From the NCBI RefSeq assembly GCF_040546585.1, contig NZ_JBEPOC010000001.1:992001-1056000 (forward strand): a stretch of 64,000 bases of DNA, written 5' to 3'. Origin of the DNA: Marmoricola sp. OAE513 (lineage in GTDB: Bacteria > Actinomycetota > Actinomycetes > Propionibacteriales > Nocardioidaceae). The position numbers were made by a program, and so were the translations under genes. Shown here one piece after another: positions 34,727 to 43,718 of the stretch (positions are counted from its first letter, which is position 1; the number at the start of each line of letters is the position of its first letter). The notes under the pieces were generated by a model, which was given only the letters and a program-made list of their open reading frames with translations, searched no databases and was not told the origin of the DNA.

Positions 34727-36118
34727 CTACCGGAAGGCGGCGAGGAAGGTGAGCAGGTCGGCCCGGGTCAGGACGCCGACGGGACGGCCGTCCTCCTGCA
34801 CCAGCAACGCATCTGCGTCCCCCAGGGCAGTGATCGCCTCGGCGACGCCCGCCGAGGCACCGATCGTGGGCAGGGCTGGGCTCATGTGGGCCTCGACCTG
34901 GTCGGCGAGCTTGGCCTGACCGGCGAACAGCGCCTCCAGCAGGGCCCGCTCGGAGACCGATCCGGCGACCTCGGCAGCCATCACGGGCGGCTCGGCCCGG
35001 ACCACCGGCATCTGCGAGACGCCGTACTCCTTGAGGATGTGGATGGCCTCGGCGACGGTCTCGGTCGGGTGCGTGTGCACCATCGAGGGCAGCTCGCCGG
35101 ACTTGCCGCGGAGCACCTCGCCGACGGTCTGGTCGTCCTGGGCCGCCAGGAAGCCGTACTGCGCGAGCCAGTCGTCGTTGAAGACCTTGGTCAGGTAGCC
35201 GCGACCGGAGTCGGGCAGCAGCACCACGATGACCGCGTCGGGGCCCGCGGATGTCGCTGTGATCTCGGCAGCCAGCTGCGCGGCAGCGAACGCAGCCATG
35301 CCGGACGAGCCCCCGACCAGGAGGCCCTCCTCGCGCGCGAGCCTGCGGGTGAAGGCGAACGAATCGGCGTCGGAGACCTCGATGACCCGGTCGGCGACCG
35401 TGCGGTCGTAGGTGTCGGGCCAGAAGTCCTCACCTACACCCTCGACCAGGTACGGGCGCCCCGTGCCGCCGGAGTACACCGAGCCGGCCGGGTCCGCGCC
35501 GATCACCTGGATAGCGGGGTTCTGCTCCTTGAGGTAGCGACCGACGCCCGAGATGGTGCCGCCGGTGCCCATCCCGCAGACGAAGTGGGTGATCTTCCCG
35601 TCGGTCTGCCGCCAGATCTCCGGTCCGGTGTCCTCGTAGTGCGACCGCGGGTTGTTCGGGTTGGAGTACTGGTCCGGCTTCCACGCGCCCGGCTGGGAGG
35701 CCAGCCGGTCGGAGACGTTGTAGTAGGAGTCCGGGTGCTCCGGCGCGACGGCTGTCGGGCAGACGACCACCTCGGCGCCGTACGCCTTGAGCACGTTGCG
35801 CTTGTCCTCGCTGACCTTGTCCGGACACACGAACACGCACCGGTAGCCGCGCTGCTGGGCGACCAGCGCGAGGCCCACCCCGGTGTTCCCGGAGGTCGGC
35901 TCGACGATGGTGCCGCCGGGCTTGAGCTCACCGGACGCCTCGGCCGCGTCGATCATCCGCCGGGCGATGCGGTCCTTCACCGAACCGCCCGGGTTGAGGT
36001 ACTCGACCTTCGCCAGCACCAGGGGTCCCCCGGTGCCTTCAGCGCGGTCCAGTGTCTTCCCGAGCTTGACCAGCGGGGTGTTGCCGATCAGGTCGAGGAG
36101 CGAGTTCGCGTAGTCCAT
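34727..36118 (-). CDS. cbs: Cystathionine beta-synthase
   Basis: This 463-residue PLP enzyme joins serine and homocysteine, or uses an O-activated serine. The PLP lysine is in NPGGSVKDRIA (Lys48), with EPTSGNTG and GMGTGGTISG loops. A pair of CBS motifs (about 340-463) may be regulatory. It resembles Rv1077 of M. tuberculosis. The leader contains a cluster of small palindromes. Together with metB it permits two-way trans-sulfuration. Confidence 0.9.
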   Translation of the reverse strand: MDYANSLLDLIGNTPLVKLGKTLDRAEGTGGPLVLAKVEYLNPGGSVKDRIARRMIDAAEASGELKPGGTIVEPTSGNTGVGLALVAQQRGYRCVFVCPDKVSEDKRNVLKAYGAEVVVCPTAVAPEHPDSYYNVSDRLASQPGAWKPDQYSNPNNPRSHYEDTGPEIWRQTDGKITHFVCGMGTGGTISGVGRYLKEQNPAIQVIGADPAGSVYSGGTGRPYLVEGVGEDFWPDTYDRTVADRVIEVSDADSFAFTRRLAREEGLLVGGSSGMAAFAAAQLAAEITATSAGPDAVIVVLLPDSGRGYLTKVFNDDWLAQYGFLAAQDDQTVGEVLRGKSGELPSMVHTHPTETVAEAIHILKEYGVSQMPVVRAEPPVMAAEVAGSVSERALLEALFAGQAKLADQVEAHMSPALPTIGASAGVAEAITALGDADALLVQEDGRPVGVLTRADLLTFLAAFR

Positions 36119-36395
36119 GAGTCGAGGCTAGCGAGTGCTCGAGCTTGCTCGTGGCCGAGTGGCCGAGAACTCACTGACGAACGAAGTGAGGAACATAGGA
36201 CTCAAGATAGTCGTCCTCCTGCCGACTCCTAGAACGGGTCAAAACCGGCGCCCTGAGTATTACATCGTTGTAGTTTGCAAGCACCGACACGCATCATGAG
36301 TAACTTTTTTTCACTCAAGCCCCAATTTTCTCAGTTTTCGGGCCATACTCGGAGCGCTCGGTGCTTCCCCCACCACTGACCAAGCAGGAGAGCCC
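36119..36395. promoter_or_regulatory. Cbs leader and divergent promoter region with clustered small palindromes
   Basis: On the cbs side, 36130-36200 holds several short hairpins: CTCACT...AGTGAG, GGCC..GGCC, GAGCAAGCTC and CGAGCACTCG. On the minus strand TTGAGT and TATGTT (about 36203-36192) could be promoter elements. The half near 36250-36340 is unusually AT-rich (TTACATCGTTGTAGTTTGC) and may carry the promoter of the plus-strand gene at 36396. No riboswitch was recognised. Confidence 0.5.
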
Positions 36396-37700
36396 ATGTC
36401 TGTCGCCCGTGTCTCGAGGACCCTGATCGGTACCGCCGTGCTCGGCGCGCTGATTGCCCCGGCGCTGGTCGTCGCGAATTCCGGCGGGATCTCGCTGGCC
36501 GGCACCAAGAGCGTCCCGGCCGCCCAGCGCAAGGCTTCTCCCCCGAACGTGATGTTCCCGGTGGCGAGCAAGAAGGCGAAGGACCTCAAGACCTACGGCT
36601 CCAAGCCCGGCACCGAGATCAAGGCGCCCTGCGGTTCGACCGTACGCTCCGCCTTCGCCGGCGTCGCCACCGTCAGCAAGTCCAAGACCAGCGGCAAGCA
36701 CCTGGTGATGGTGACCAGCAAGAAGAGCAAGATCATCGGCTACTACGGCTTCATGCGGTCGCACTCGGTGAAGACCGGCCAGAAGGTGAAGTCCGGGCAG
36801 AAGCTCGGCACCGTCGGCAACCAGGGCATCGCCCGCTTCTGCTCGTTGTACTTCGCGCTCACCACGAACGCGACCAAGACCGACCCGACGCGCTGGCTCG
36901 ACACCTACGTCGGCAAGGCGCTCCCGACCAGCACCCCGACCACCCCGACCACGCCGCCCGAGCTCGACCCGGGCTTCGTCGTCGCCGCGTTCAACGTCCT
37001 CGGCGCCAGCCACACCACCAAGAAGGGCGGCAGGTACCCGGGCTACGCCTGGCGCACGCCCCGGCAGGTGACCTTCCTGGCGGGATACGGGCTCGACGTC
37101 ATCGGACTCCAGGAATTCCAGAAGAAGAACCGGACCGCGTTCCTCAAGGCCGCCGGCACGACGTACGGGATCTACCCGTCCGACCCCAAGGCCGACACCG
37201 AGAACTCGATCATCTGGCGCAACTCCACCATGGAGCTGGTCTCGGCCTCGACGATCAACGTGCCGTACTTCGACGGTCATCCCCGCAAGATGCCGGTGAT
37301 CGAGCTCCGCCAGAAGTCGACCGGCATCTCGGCGTACTTCATCAACGTGCACAACCCGGCCTCGATCAAGGCCTACGGCAAGCAGGGCAAGTGGCGCGAC
37401 AAGGCGATCGCGATCGAGCGCGCCAAGGTCATCGAGCTCCGCAAGACCGGCAAGGCCGTGTTCCTCACCGGTGACCTCAACGACCGGGAGCGCGCGTACT
37501 GCCCGCTGTCGGCCGGTGGACTCATGTACTCCGCGAACACGACGCCGTCGACCGGCGCCTGCAAGATGCCCAAGAAGGCCAGCATCGACTGGGTCCTGGT
37601 CTCCGGTGCTCGCTTCAGCAGCTACCTGCAGGACTGGTCGGGCAAGGACAAGCGGCTGACCGACCACCCGATCATCGTGAGCCGGGCACACCTGTCCTGA
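36396..37700 (+). CDS. Secreted fusion of degenerate M23-like domain and EEP nuclease/phosphatase
   Basis: The product is 434 residues with a signal peptide (GTAVLGALIAPALVVA). Residues 45-175 resemble an M23/LytM domain (MFPVASKKAKDLKTYG, APCGSTVRSAFAGVATV, KVKSGQKLGTVGNQG), but the HxxxD and HxH zinc sites read YGSKPGTE and SLYF, so peptidase activity is unlikely. After a Thr/Pro linker, residues 195-434 form an EEP domain with likely catalytic FNVLG, GLQEFQ, NVHNPAS, GDLNDRE, SIDWVL and TDHPIIV. An envelope-targeted hydrolase of nucleic acid or phosphoesters is inferred. Confidence 0.82.
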   Translation: MSVARVSRTLIGTAVLGALIAPALVVANSGGISLAGTKSVPAAQRKASPPNVMFPVASKKAKDLKTYGSKPGTEIKAPCGSTVRSAFAGVATVSKSKTSGKHLVMVTSKKSKIIGYYGFMRSHSVKTGQKVKSGQKLGTVGNQGIARFCSLYFALTTNATKTDPTRWLDTYVGKALPTSTPTTPTTPPELDPGFVVAAFNVLGASHTTKKGGRYPGYAWRTPRQVTFLAGYGLDVIGLQEFQKKNRTAFLKAAGTTYGIYPSDPKADTENSIIWRNSTMELVSASTINVPYFDGHPRKMPVIELRQKSTGISAYFINVHNPASIKAYGKQGKWRDKAIAIERAKVIELRKTGKAVFLTGDLNDRERAYCPLSAGGLMYSANTTPSTGACKMPKKASIDWVLVSGARFSSYLQDWSGKDKRLTDHPIIVSRAHLS

Positions 37701-37711
37701 CGAGACTCGGA

Positions 37712-37744
37712 ACGGGTCGGCGCGCTGGGGGCGCGTCGGCCCGT
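37712..37744 (+). terminator. Hairpin terminator after the M23-EEP gene
   Basis: ACGGGTCGGCGCG and CGCGTCGGCCCGT pair over 13 bp with two G-T wobbles around a 7-base loop, and TTCGCC follows. It lies 12 bases after the stop. Confidence 0.7.
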
Positions 37745-37772
37745 TTCGCCCGTCCTGCCTAGGATGGTCGCG

Positions 37773-38798
37773 ATGGGACGAGCAGCAGCGGCACGCAAGC
37801 TGGCTTCAGCGGCGGCGTACGGCGGAGGTGGGCTCTCCCTGCTGGGGGCGTCGCTCTACGGCCTCCTCCGCGCCGAGGCGAAGGTGGCCCGCAAGGCGAT
37901 CGGGCGCATCGAGGCGCGGGTCCCCGACCCGACCGGTTGGTACGGCCGCGGCCGCCCCGGGCCCGCGATCAAGGTCGCGCTCCTCGGCGACTCCAGCGCG
38001 GCCGGGTACGGCGTGAGCACGGTGGAGGAGACGCCCGGCGCGTTCCTCGGCTCAGGCATGGCCGCCCGCGCGAACCGACGCGTCCACCTCGGTGCGTTCT
38101 GCGTCTCCGGCGCCAAGTCGAGCGACCTGGTCGGCCAGATCAAGGCCGCGCTCCCCACGGCGCCCGACGTCGCGGTGATCCTCATCGGGGCCAACGACGT
38201 CACCCACCGGATGCTGCCCTCGGAGTCGGTGCGCTTCCTCTCCGAGGCCGTGCGCCGCCTCCAGGACGCGGGCGTGCAGGTCGTCGTCGGAACCTGTCCC
38301 GATCTCGGCACCGTTCGCCCGATCCCCCAGCCGCTGCGCCAGGTCGCCCGTCAGTGGTCGCGCCGCCTCGCTGCTGCCCAGACGATCGCGGTCGTCGAGG
38401 CCGGCGGGCGCACGGTGTCGTTGGGGTCGATCCTGGGGCCTGAGTTCGACGCCGACCCGACCGTGTTCTTCGGTCCTGACCGGTTCCACCCCTCCGCCGC
38501 CGGCTACTCCTCGCTCGTCGGCGTGCTGCTGCCGTCGGTGCTCGCGTCCCTGGGGCTCGGCCCGGACGACGAGGAGCACCCGCAGACCCGTCGCGGGGAG
38601 GGCCTGCGACCGATCGGCAAGGCGGCGGTGCACGCCACCCGGAACCCCGGTACCGAGATCGACGGCACCGAGGTCGGCGGGTCGGCCCGCGGACCCGGAG
38701 GACGTTGGGTGCTGCAGATGCGTCGCCGCTGGCTCAGTCCCGGAGACGTCGAAGCGCCCGAGTCCAGCGAGGACTCGGGCGCTCCGGAGACTGTCTAG
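37773..38798 (+). CDS. SGNH/GDSL-type hydrolase
   Basis: The protein is 341 residues from the ATG at 37773. An N-terminal anchor-like hydrophobic stretch (GGGGLSLLGASLYGLL) is followed by the SGNH blocks: GDSSAAGYG with the nucleophile, GAND with Asn, and DRFHPSAAGY with the catalytic His. The upstream ATG at 37764 lies within the TAGGAT promoter element, which is 7 bases before 37773. The acidic tail ends SEDSGAPETV. An Rv1075c-like GDSL esterase lies at the equivalent place in M. tuberculosis. The substrate is unknown. Confidence 0.85.
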   Translation: MGRAAAARKLASAAAYGGGGLSLLGASLYGLLRAEAKVARKAIGRIEARVPDPTGWYGRGRPGPAIKVALLGDSSAAGYGVSTVEETPGAFLGSGMAARANRRVHLGAFCVSGAKSSDLVGQIKAALPTAPDVAVILIGANDVTHRMLPSESVRFLSEAVRRLQDAGVQVVVGTCPDLGTVRPIPQPLRQVARQWSRRLAAAQTIAVVEAGGRTVSLGSILGPEFDADPTVFFGPDRFHPSAAGYSSLVGVLLPSVLASLGLGPDDEEHPQTRRGEGLRPIGKAAVHATRNPGTEIDGTEVGGSARGPGGRWVLQMRRRWLSPGDVEAPESSEDSGAPETV

Positions 38799-38800
38799 CT

Positions 38801-38923
38801 ATCAGCGTCGTCCCACGTGGTGCATCGCAAGGCGGAGGAACGCAGGCGTCCTCCTGCGGAGCGCAGCGGAGCGGACGTCAAGAGACGACAACGCCGCGAG
38901 GTGCCGCGTGGGACAGCGCTGAT
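38801..38923. repeat. 123-bp MITE-like element between convergent genes
   Basis: The ends ATCAGCGTCGTCCCACG and CGTGGGACAGCGCTGAT are inverted repeats with 15 of 17 matches. The interior is purine-rich (GGCGGAGGAACGCAGGCGTC) with further imperfect pairing. It fills the gap between the convergent SGNH and Bax-inhibitor genes almost exactly (2 bases after one stop, touching the other), so it may serve as a bidirectional terminator. The mobile origin is unproven. Confidence 0.55.
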
Positions 38924-39771
38924 CAGTCGTTGCCGCGGAGGATGGCAAGAATCCGCAGGAGCTCGATGTAGATCCAGATGATCGTCACGGTCAGGCCGAA
39001 CGCGGCCCGCCACGACTCGCGCTCCGGGAGACCCGCCGCGACCCCCTTCTCGACGAAGTCGAAGTCGAGGATCAGCATGAACACACCGAGGCACAGGCCC
39101 ACGACGCTCATCACCAGGCCGAGGCCGCCGAAGCCGTTGAAGCCGATCTCGTTGCCACCGAACACCCCGAGCAGGACGTCCAGCAGCGTGACGGCGACGA
39201 AGCCGAACATCGCCGCGATGACGAACTTGCGGAAGCGCGCACCGACCTGGATGTTGAAGAACTTGTACGCCGCCAGGGTGCCGGCGACCGCGGCCACGGT
39301 GCCGAGCACCGCACCCGTCACCACACCGCCGCCGAAGGCGAGCTGGAAGGTCTTGCTCATCGCGCCGATGAAGAGACCCTCGAGCGCGGCGTACGCGATC
39401 ACGAGAGCCGGGCTCACGACCTTCTTGAACGAGTTGACCATCGCCAGCACGAAGCCGCCGAGGGCGCCGACCAGGCTCAGGGTGTAGAGCATGCTCAGCT
39501 TGTCGGGGTCCATCTCGACGGCGTTGGTGAACTCGTTCTCGATCAGGACGTCGCCGGTCGCGATCCAGGTCGCGGCGGCGACGAGCACGACGACACCGAG
39601 GGTGATCGCGCTCTTCTGGACGACCGAGTCGATCGTCATCCGGCCGGTGCCCGAACCCGTGTGGGTGGACGGCGCGTCGCCGTAGGTCGGCGTGTCGAAA
39701 CCGGCGTAACCGGTCCCGCCCTTGCCGTTGAAGCCCTCGGACCGCGCGAAGACGGGGTTGCTGCTCTGCAT
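38923..39771 (-). CDS. Bax inhibitor-1/YccA family membrane protein
   Basis: This 282-residue protein has a Gly/Ser-rich N-terminus and seven hydrophobic helices with the BI-1 pattern: LEGLFIGAMSKTF, FNIQVGARFRKFVIAAMFGF and a C-terminal IYIELLRILAIL. The family includes pH-gated calcium leak proteins; the bacterial physiological role is uncertain. GGAGACC lies before the ATG. Confidence 0.88.
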   Translation of the reverse strand: MQSSNPVFARSEGFNGKGGTGYAGFDTPTYGDAPSTHTGSGTGRMTIDSVVQKSAITLGVVVLVAAATWIATGDVLIENEFTNAVEMDPDKLSMLYTLSLVGALGGFVLAMVNSFKKVVSPALVIAYAALEGLFIGAMSKTFQLAFGGGVVTGAVLGTVAAVAGTLAAYKFFNIQVGARFRKFVIAAMFGFVAVTLLDVLLGVFGGNEIGFNGFGGLGLVMSVVGLCLGVFMLILDFDFVEKGVAAGLPERESWRAAFGLTVTIIWIYIELLRILAILRGND

Positions 39772-39901
39772 GGTCTCCTCCTTGGAGGCCTGACTGGCTC
39801 ACCACTGTGGCGCCAGATGACGGCTCCACCCTACCGAGCCGTCACCGGTTCAACGAGCGGCGGCGAGTCGGTGTTCCCGTCCCGACGGGCTCGACGACCG
39901 G

Positions 39902-41377
39902 CTACGGAACGGGCGTGATCGTGACGTTCACCGTGGTCGCGGAGTCGACGTCGAGGTCGACGTACGAGCCGTTCTTGGTGACCGTGCCGACGTTCGTCGT
40001 CACCGTGTACCCGTTCGGCGCGGTCAGCGGGCTGACGAAGATGCGCGTGGGCGCGTCGATCGTCGGGTCCGCGGCGTACGACATCGTGAACTTCCCGGTC
40101 GCCGAGTCGTACCGGTAGGTCAGGTCCCTGCCGGCGGTCGCCTGCGGGTAGGTCCGCACGAGCTCCTTGAGCTTCGGCTTGGTGGTCGACAGGTCGGCGT
40201 CGTCGAAGAAGAGGCCCTGCTTGGTGTCGGCCGTGGTCGGGTCGTTCCAGTACTTGTAGGCCCAGTACAGCCAGCCCATGGTGTTGGCGTCCGCGCCCTC
40301 GGCGTCGATCTGGATCGCGCGCACGTTGTCGCTGGCGCCCCACTCCGACATCAGGGGCACGGCGTTCATCCGTGCGGACTGGTCGACCGCGTGGTCCTGG
40401 CGGTTGCGGGTGAACCCCGTGCAGGACTCGGTCGCGTTCAGCGGCAGGCCGGTGGACTCGACGAAGGTGGCGCTGCAGTAGTTGTGCCAGGACAGGCCGA
40501 GGTTGTCCTCGCCGGGCACCGACTTCAGGTAGGTCTGCAGCAGCAGGCCGCTGGAGAGCTGCTGCGGTTCGTACCAGACGATGTTCTTCGGGTCGACGGT
40601 CCGGATCCCGGCGAGCGCCTTGTCCTGGGCCGGCTGGAGCTCCTTGTAGTAGCTCAGCGCGCATCCGCCCAGGGGGCAGGTCGGCCACTCCGAACCGACC
40701 CAGGGCTCGTTGATCAGGTCGTACCCCATCGAGTAGGGCTGGTCCTTGTAGTGCGTCGCGACCTGCTTCCAGAAGGTGACCCAGTGGTCGAGCAGGTTGT
40801 TCTTGTTGGCCCAGAAGTTGTCGAAGACCGTCGAGACCTCAGGGGTCCAGTAGCCGAACGGGAACGGCACCTTCGGGTACGGCAGCAACGACCACGGCGC
40901 CGGACGCTTCACCGCCCAGCTCGGGACGCCCTCGCCGCCGTAGGTCTCGTGCCACATGTCCTGGTGCATGTCGAACTGCATCCAGATGCCCTTGTCGGCC
41001 ATCAGGTCGACGATCCGGTCCCAATTCTGGAAGTACGTCGGGTCGACGACGCCGGGAGCCGTCGGGTTCACGCCGGGCCACAGGATGCCGAGACGAGCAC
41101 CGTTGAAGCCGTGCTCGTACAGCCAGTCGGCGTCGGTCGCGGTGAAGCCGCCGGGGGTGTTCGGCGGCACGTAGGGCGCCTTCTTCCAGACGAAGTTGAG
41201 GCCGTGCACGATCACGAGGCGGCCGTGCTCGTCGACCAGGTAGCGCCCTTCGCGCTGCAGCTGCGGCACGGGAGCCGGGTCGGCGTTCGCCGTCGGGCTG
41301 GTCACACCCGCCAGGGTGCCCGTGAGCAGCAACGTGAGCAGGGCAGCCAGAAGCGTGGTGAGCGCAGCCTTCTTCAT
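39902..41377 (-). CDS. Secreted GH5 endoglycosylceramidase-like hydrolase
   Basis: The product is 491 residues with a signal peptide (LTTLLAALLTLLLTGTLAG). The GH5 barrel has HGLNFVWKKAPYVPP near the N-terminus, the acid/base Glu in DLINEPWVGSEW and the nucleophile Glu in MSEWGASD. The pattern resembles endoglycoceramidases and related fungal/actinobacterial enzymes. A C-terminal beta-sandwich of about 90 residues (DPTIDAPTRIFVSPLTAPNG) follows. The glycolipid substrate is inferred, not shown. Confidence 0.85.
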   Translation of the reverse strand: MKKAALTTLLAALLTLLLTGTLAGVTSPTANADPAPVPQLQREGRYLVDEHGRLVIVHGLNFVWKKAPYVPPNTPGGFTATDADWLYEHGFNGARLGILWPGVNPTAPGVVDPTYFQNWDRIVDLMADKGIWMQFDMHQDMWHETYGGEGVPSWAVKRPAPWSLLPYPKVPFPFGYWTPEVSTVFDNFWANKNNLLDHWVTFWKQVATHYKDQPYSMGYDLINEPWVGSEWPTCPLGGCALSYYKELQPAQDKALAGIRTVDPKNIVWYEPQQLSSGLLLQTYLKSVPGEDNLGLSWHNYCSATFVESTGLPLNATESCTGFTRNRQDHAVDQSARMNAVPLMSEWGASDNVRAIQIDAEGADANTMGWLYWAYKYWNDPTTADTKQGLFFDDADLSTTKPKLKELVRTYPQATAGRDLTYRYDSATGKFTMSYAADPTIDAPTRIFVSPLTAPNGYTVTTNVGTVTKNGSYVDLDVDSATTVNVTITPVP

Positions 41378-41474
41378 ACTTCTGCAACGAGTTCTAGCGC
41401 CCAGGGTTACCCAGCGCCACTCCCGGGCTACCCCCGGTTCGCCGTCGGAGTCCGTTATGCCCCATGATCGAGCG

Positions 41475-42086
41475 GTGACGCAGGCATTGGGCTACGACGA
41501 GTTCGGGATGCGGTTCATGGACCTGGTCCTCCACCGCGACCGGGTCATGGAGTCGATCAACCGGGTGCTCGGCGAGGAGTTCCAGCTGGGCCCAATCGGC
41601 GCCGGGCCCGGCCGCAAGGTCGCGAAGGCCACCGCGAACGGCACCTTCGGCAAGGCGTACGGCGAGGCCCTCACCGACGTCGTGGGCTACGAGGTCAACC
41701 TGCCGGTCGACGTCGCCTTCCACCTCGACCTGGGCGTCGACATGCTGCGGTTCAACGCCAAGGTGGTGCTGCCGCTGCGCCTGACCATGGAGCTGGTCGA
41801 GCCGCTGACGATCCTGTGGCACATCAGCCCGCCCGACCCCGAGGACGTGGTGATGGAGATCGCTGCGGACACCCGGCGTGCCACGGTGCTGCAGAAGGTC
41901 ACCGGCCTGGACGGCGAGCTGCGCCGCTTCATCGTCCGGTTCGTCGACCGGGAGCTCGAGAAGCCCCACGTGCGCAAGGCGATGAAGATCGACCTGGTCA
42001 CGCTCATCGACAACGCCTGGGAGCACATCGCGGCCCAGTTCATGCCGAACGGCCCCGAGGACCGCCGTACGCCCGAGACGGCCTAG
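41475..42086 (+). CDS. Unrecognised 203-residue cytosolic protein
   Basis: The protein has conserved-looking blocks (LGYDEFGMRFMDLVLHRDRV, LPVDVAFHLDLGVDMLRFNA, LVEPLTILWHISPPDPEDVV) and a helical C-terminus. It resembles proteins annotated as hypothetical in Nocardioides; I know of no function. A CATGAT element is 6 bases before the GTG at 41475. It overlaps the convergent gene by 4 bases. Confidence 0.65.
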   Translation: MTQALGYDEFGMRFMDLVLHRDRVMESINRVLGEEFQLGPIGAGPGRKVAKATANGTFGKAYGEALTDVVGYEVNLPVDVAFHLDLGVDMLRFNAKVVLPLRLTMELVEPLTILWHISPPDPEDVVMEIAADTRRATVLQKVTGLDGELRRFIVRFVDRELEKPHVRKAMKIDLVTLIDNAWEHIAAQFMPNGPEDRRTPETA

Positions 42087-42523
42087 AACGCGGGCTCGGA
42101 GCGCGACAGCAGCACCCCGAGGCCGGCGAGGCCGACCGCGACGACGTACAGGATCGTGGCGTAGGGGAACCCTCCGCTGGTGCCGAAGACGTTCACCTCG
42201 TGCACCCCGAGTCCCGGCCTCGCCACCGTGAACCACAGCGCCCCGGCCGCCGCCGCGCCCGAGGCGACGGACAGCACGGCGAGCAGGAACCGGAACGAGA
42301 ACGACACGAGCACCAGGCTCAGCCCGGCCAGCCCCAGGCCGACGAACCACAGCACCCGCAAGGTGTCGTAACCGCCCGGGAACGGGGCCAGGGTGATGCG
42401 CTCCCCCGGCTCCAACGTGTCCAGCTGTCCGAAGCGCTCCCACACGACGGCGCACAGCACCGCCTGGACGGCGTACGTCAGCGCAGCCGCCCCGAGCGCC
42501 CACGAGACCAAGGTGTGTTTCAT
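42083..42523 (-). CDS. Unknown four-helix membrane protein
   Basis: The protein is 146 residues from the ATG at 42523 with four hydrophobic helices (including LWFVGLGLAGLSLVLVSFSF and ILYVVAVGLAGLGVLLS). No family was recognised. The upstream start at 42535 is also possible. Adjacent small membrane genes may be coregulated. Confidence 0.6.
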   Translation of the reverse strand: MKHTLVSWALGAAALTYAVQAVLCAVVWERFGQLDTLEPGERITLAPFPGGYDTLRVLWFVGLGLAGLSLVLVSFSFRFLLAVLSVASGAAAAGALWFTVARPGLGVHEVNVFGTSGGFPYATILYVVAVGLAGLGVLLSRSEPAF

Positions 42524-42589
42524 GCCAACCCCCACGGTTCCCCACGTTCTGCAGAGGAGACGGCCGCAGGGGCCGTTCGTGACACGGTT

Positions 42590-42850
42590 TCAGGCGCCGA
42601 GCGGGCTCCAGTGCGCGAACCCGGCGAGCGCGAGGGCGATCACGACCGCGGCGATGGCACCGAGCAGGATTCCGAAGCCCAGTGCACCGCGCGGGGTCAG
42701 CAGCAGCACGATGCCGACCAGGGTCGAGGCGAAGAGCAGCAGCAGGATCCGCTGGTCGCCCTTGGCGATCAGCAGGAACCCGAGGTTGATGACCAGGGAC
42801 GGGATCGCTCCCTTGATCAGCTCGATCCGGTCGCTCTCGGGGGTCTCCAT
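42590..42850 (-). CDS. Small three-helix membrane protein, unknown
   Basis: The protein is 86 residues from the ATG at 42850: METPESDRIELIKGAIPSLV, then three hydrophobic stretches. TATCGT lies 7 bases before this ATG, so the GTG at 42859 is not preferred. No family was recognised. Confidence 0.55.
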   Translation of the reverse strand: METPESDRIELIKGAIPSLVINLGFLLIAKGDQRILLLLFASTLVGIVLLLTPRGALGFGILLGAIAAVVIALALAGFAHWSPLGA

Positions 42851-42872
42851 GACGTCCACGATAGTCAGCCGC

Positions 42873-43718
42873 TCAGCAGACGTGCTTGGCGGTGTGCCTC
42901 TTCGTGCGCGGGGCCTTGGCGACCTTGCTCTGGTTCTTGCCCTTCTTCTTCAGGTTCCAGTACCGACCCCAGTCGATCTGGATCTTGGCGTCCCGCATGT
43001 GCACGTTCTTCTTCGGCGGGATGAGGGAGAACTTCATCTTCATCGGCACGTTCAGGAGGGCGGCGGGCCGAACCTCCTTGGCGACGACCTTCGCGTCGAC
43101 GTACCAGGAGATCCGCTTCCTGGTGATCTCCACGGCGATCGTGTGCCACTCGTCGTGGCCGATGTTCCGCTTGTGGCCGATGACCTTCTTGAAGACGTTG
43201 TTCGGCAGCGTGTGGATCTCGAACGCGGCGGTGTGCGGCTTCGCGCGCCGGTAGTTGAGCATCGTGACGCCCTGGGCGCCGCAGTGCTGGGCCGACTTCT
43301 TCGTCGGGATCAGCTGGATCCGGATCGTGTAGTCCAGGCCCTTCCTGGTGGCGCTGCGCATCCGGTCGGTGCGGAAACGGGTCTCCCACCGTCCGGTCGC
43401 CTTCGAGAGCGTCCAGGTGGTGCTCAGCCGGGCGTCCTTGTTCGCGTACAGCTCGAGCATGCCGTTGTTGGTGCCGTAGCCGCCGCGCCCCTTCTTCTTC
43501 CAGGAGCTCGGGACCCCGCCCTTGAACTCGTGGCGGCTCACCACCGGGTACCACCCGAACGTGGACCCGGCGTGCTGCAGCTCGAACGCGGTGCAGCCAG
43601 ATGGGCGGCCGCAGGAGCCGGGCTTGGCCTGGGCCGGCAGCACCACGGCGAGCGAGGTCGCCAGGGCGCCGAGCGCCAGGAGCGCGATCAGACGGAGCTT
43701 GTGGGGGCGTGAAGACAT
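42873..43718 (-). CDS. Secreted concanavalin/GH16-like protein without catalytic motif
   Basis: The product is 281 residues with a signal peptide (LIALLALGALATSLAVVLPA) followed by a lectin-like beta-sandwich: GWYPVVSRHEFKGG, MLELYANKDARLSTTW, WETRFRTDR and DEWHTIAVEITRKRISWYVD, ending IQIDWGRYWNL. The topology resembles GH16 laminarinases, but the ExDxxE catalytic block is absent, so it may bind rather than cleave glycans. It is very basic at the C-terminus. Confidence 0.65.
   Translation of the reverse strand: MSSRPHKLRLIALLALGALATSLAVVLPAQAKPGSCGRPSGCTAFELQHAGSTFGWYPVVSRHEFKGGVPSSWKKKGRGGYGTNNGMLELYANKDARLSTTWTLSKATGRWETRFRTDRMRSATRKGLDYTIRIQLIPTKKSAQHCGAQGVTMLNYRRAKPHTAAFEIHTLPNNVFKKVIGHKRNIGHDEWHTIAVEITRKRISWYVDAKVVAKEVRPAALLNVPMKMKFSLIPPKKNVHMRDAKIQIDWGRYWNLKKKGKNQSKVAKAPRTKRHTAKHVC

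Noticed and set aside
34695-34919. Plus-strand 74-residue frame after TTTAGAACATG
   Set aside because: Although a promoter-like motif precedes the ATG, the frame lies antisense to the CBS domains of cbs and has no family match.
36240-36395. Possible c-di-AMP riboswitch before the M23-EEP gene
   Set aside because: The conserved ydaO blocks (CGGAGGAACC, GAATCCG) are absent; only AT-rich promoter-like sequence is seen.
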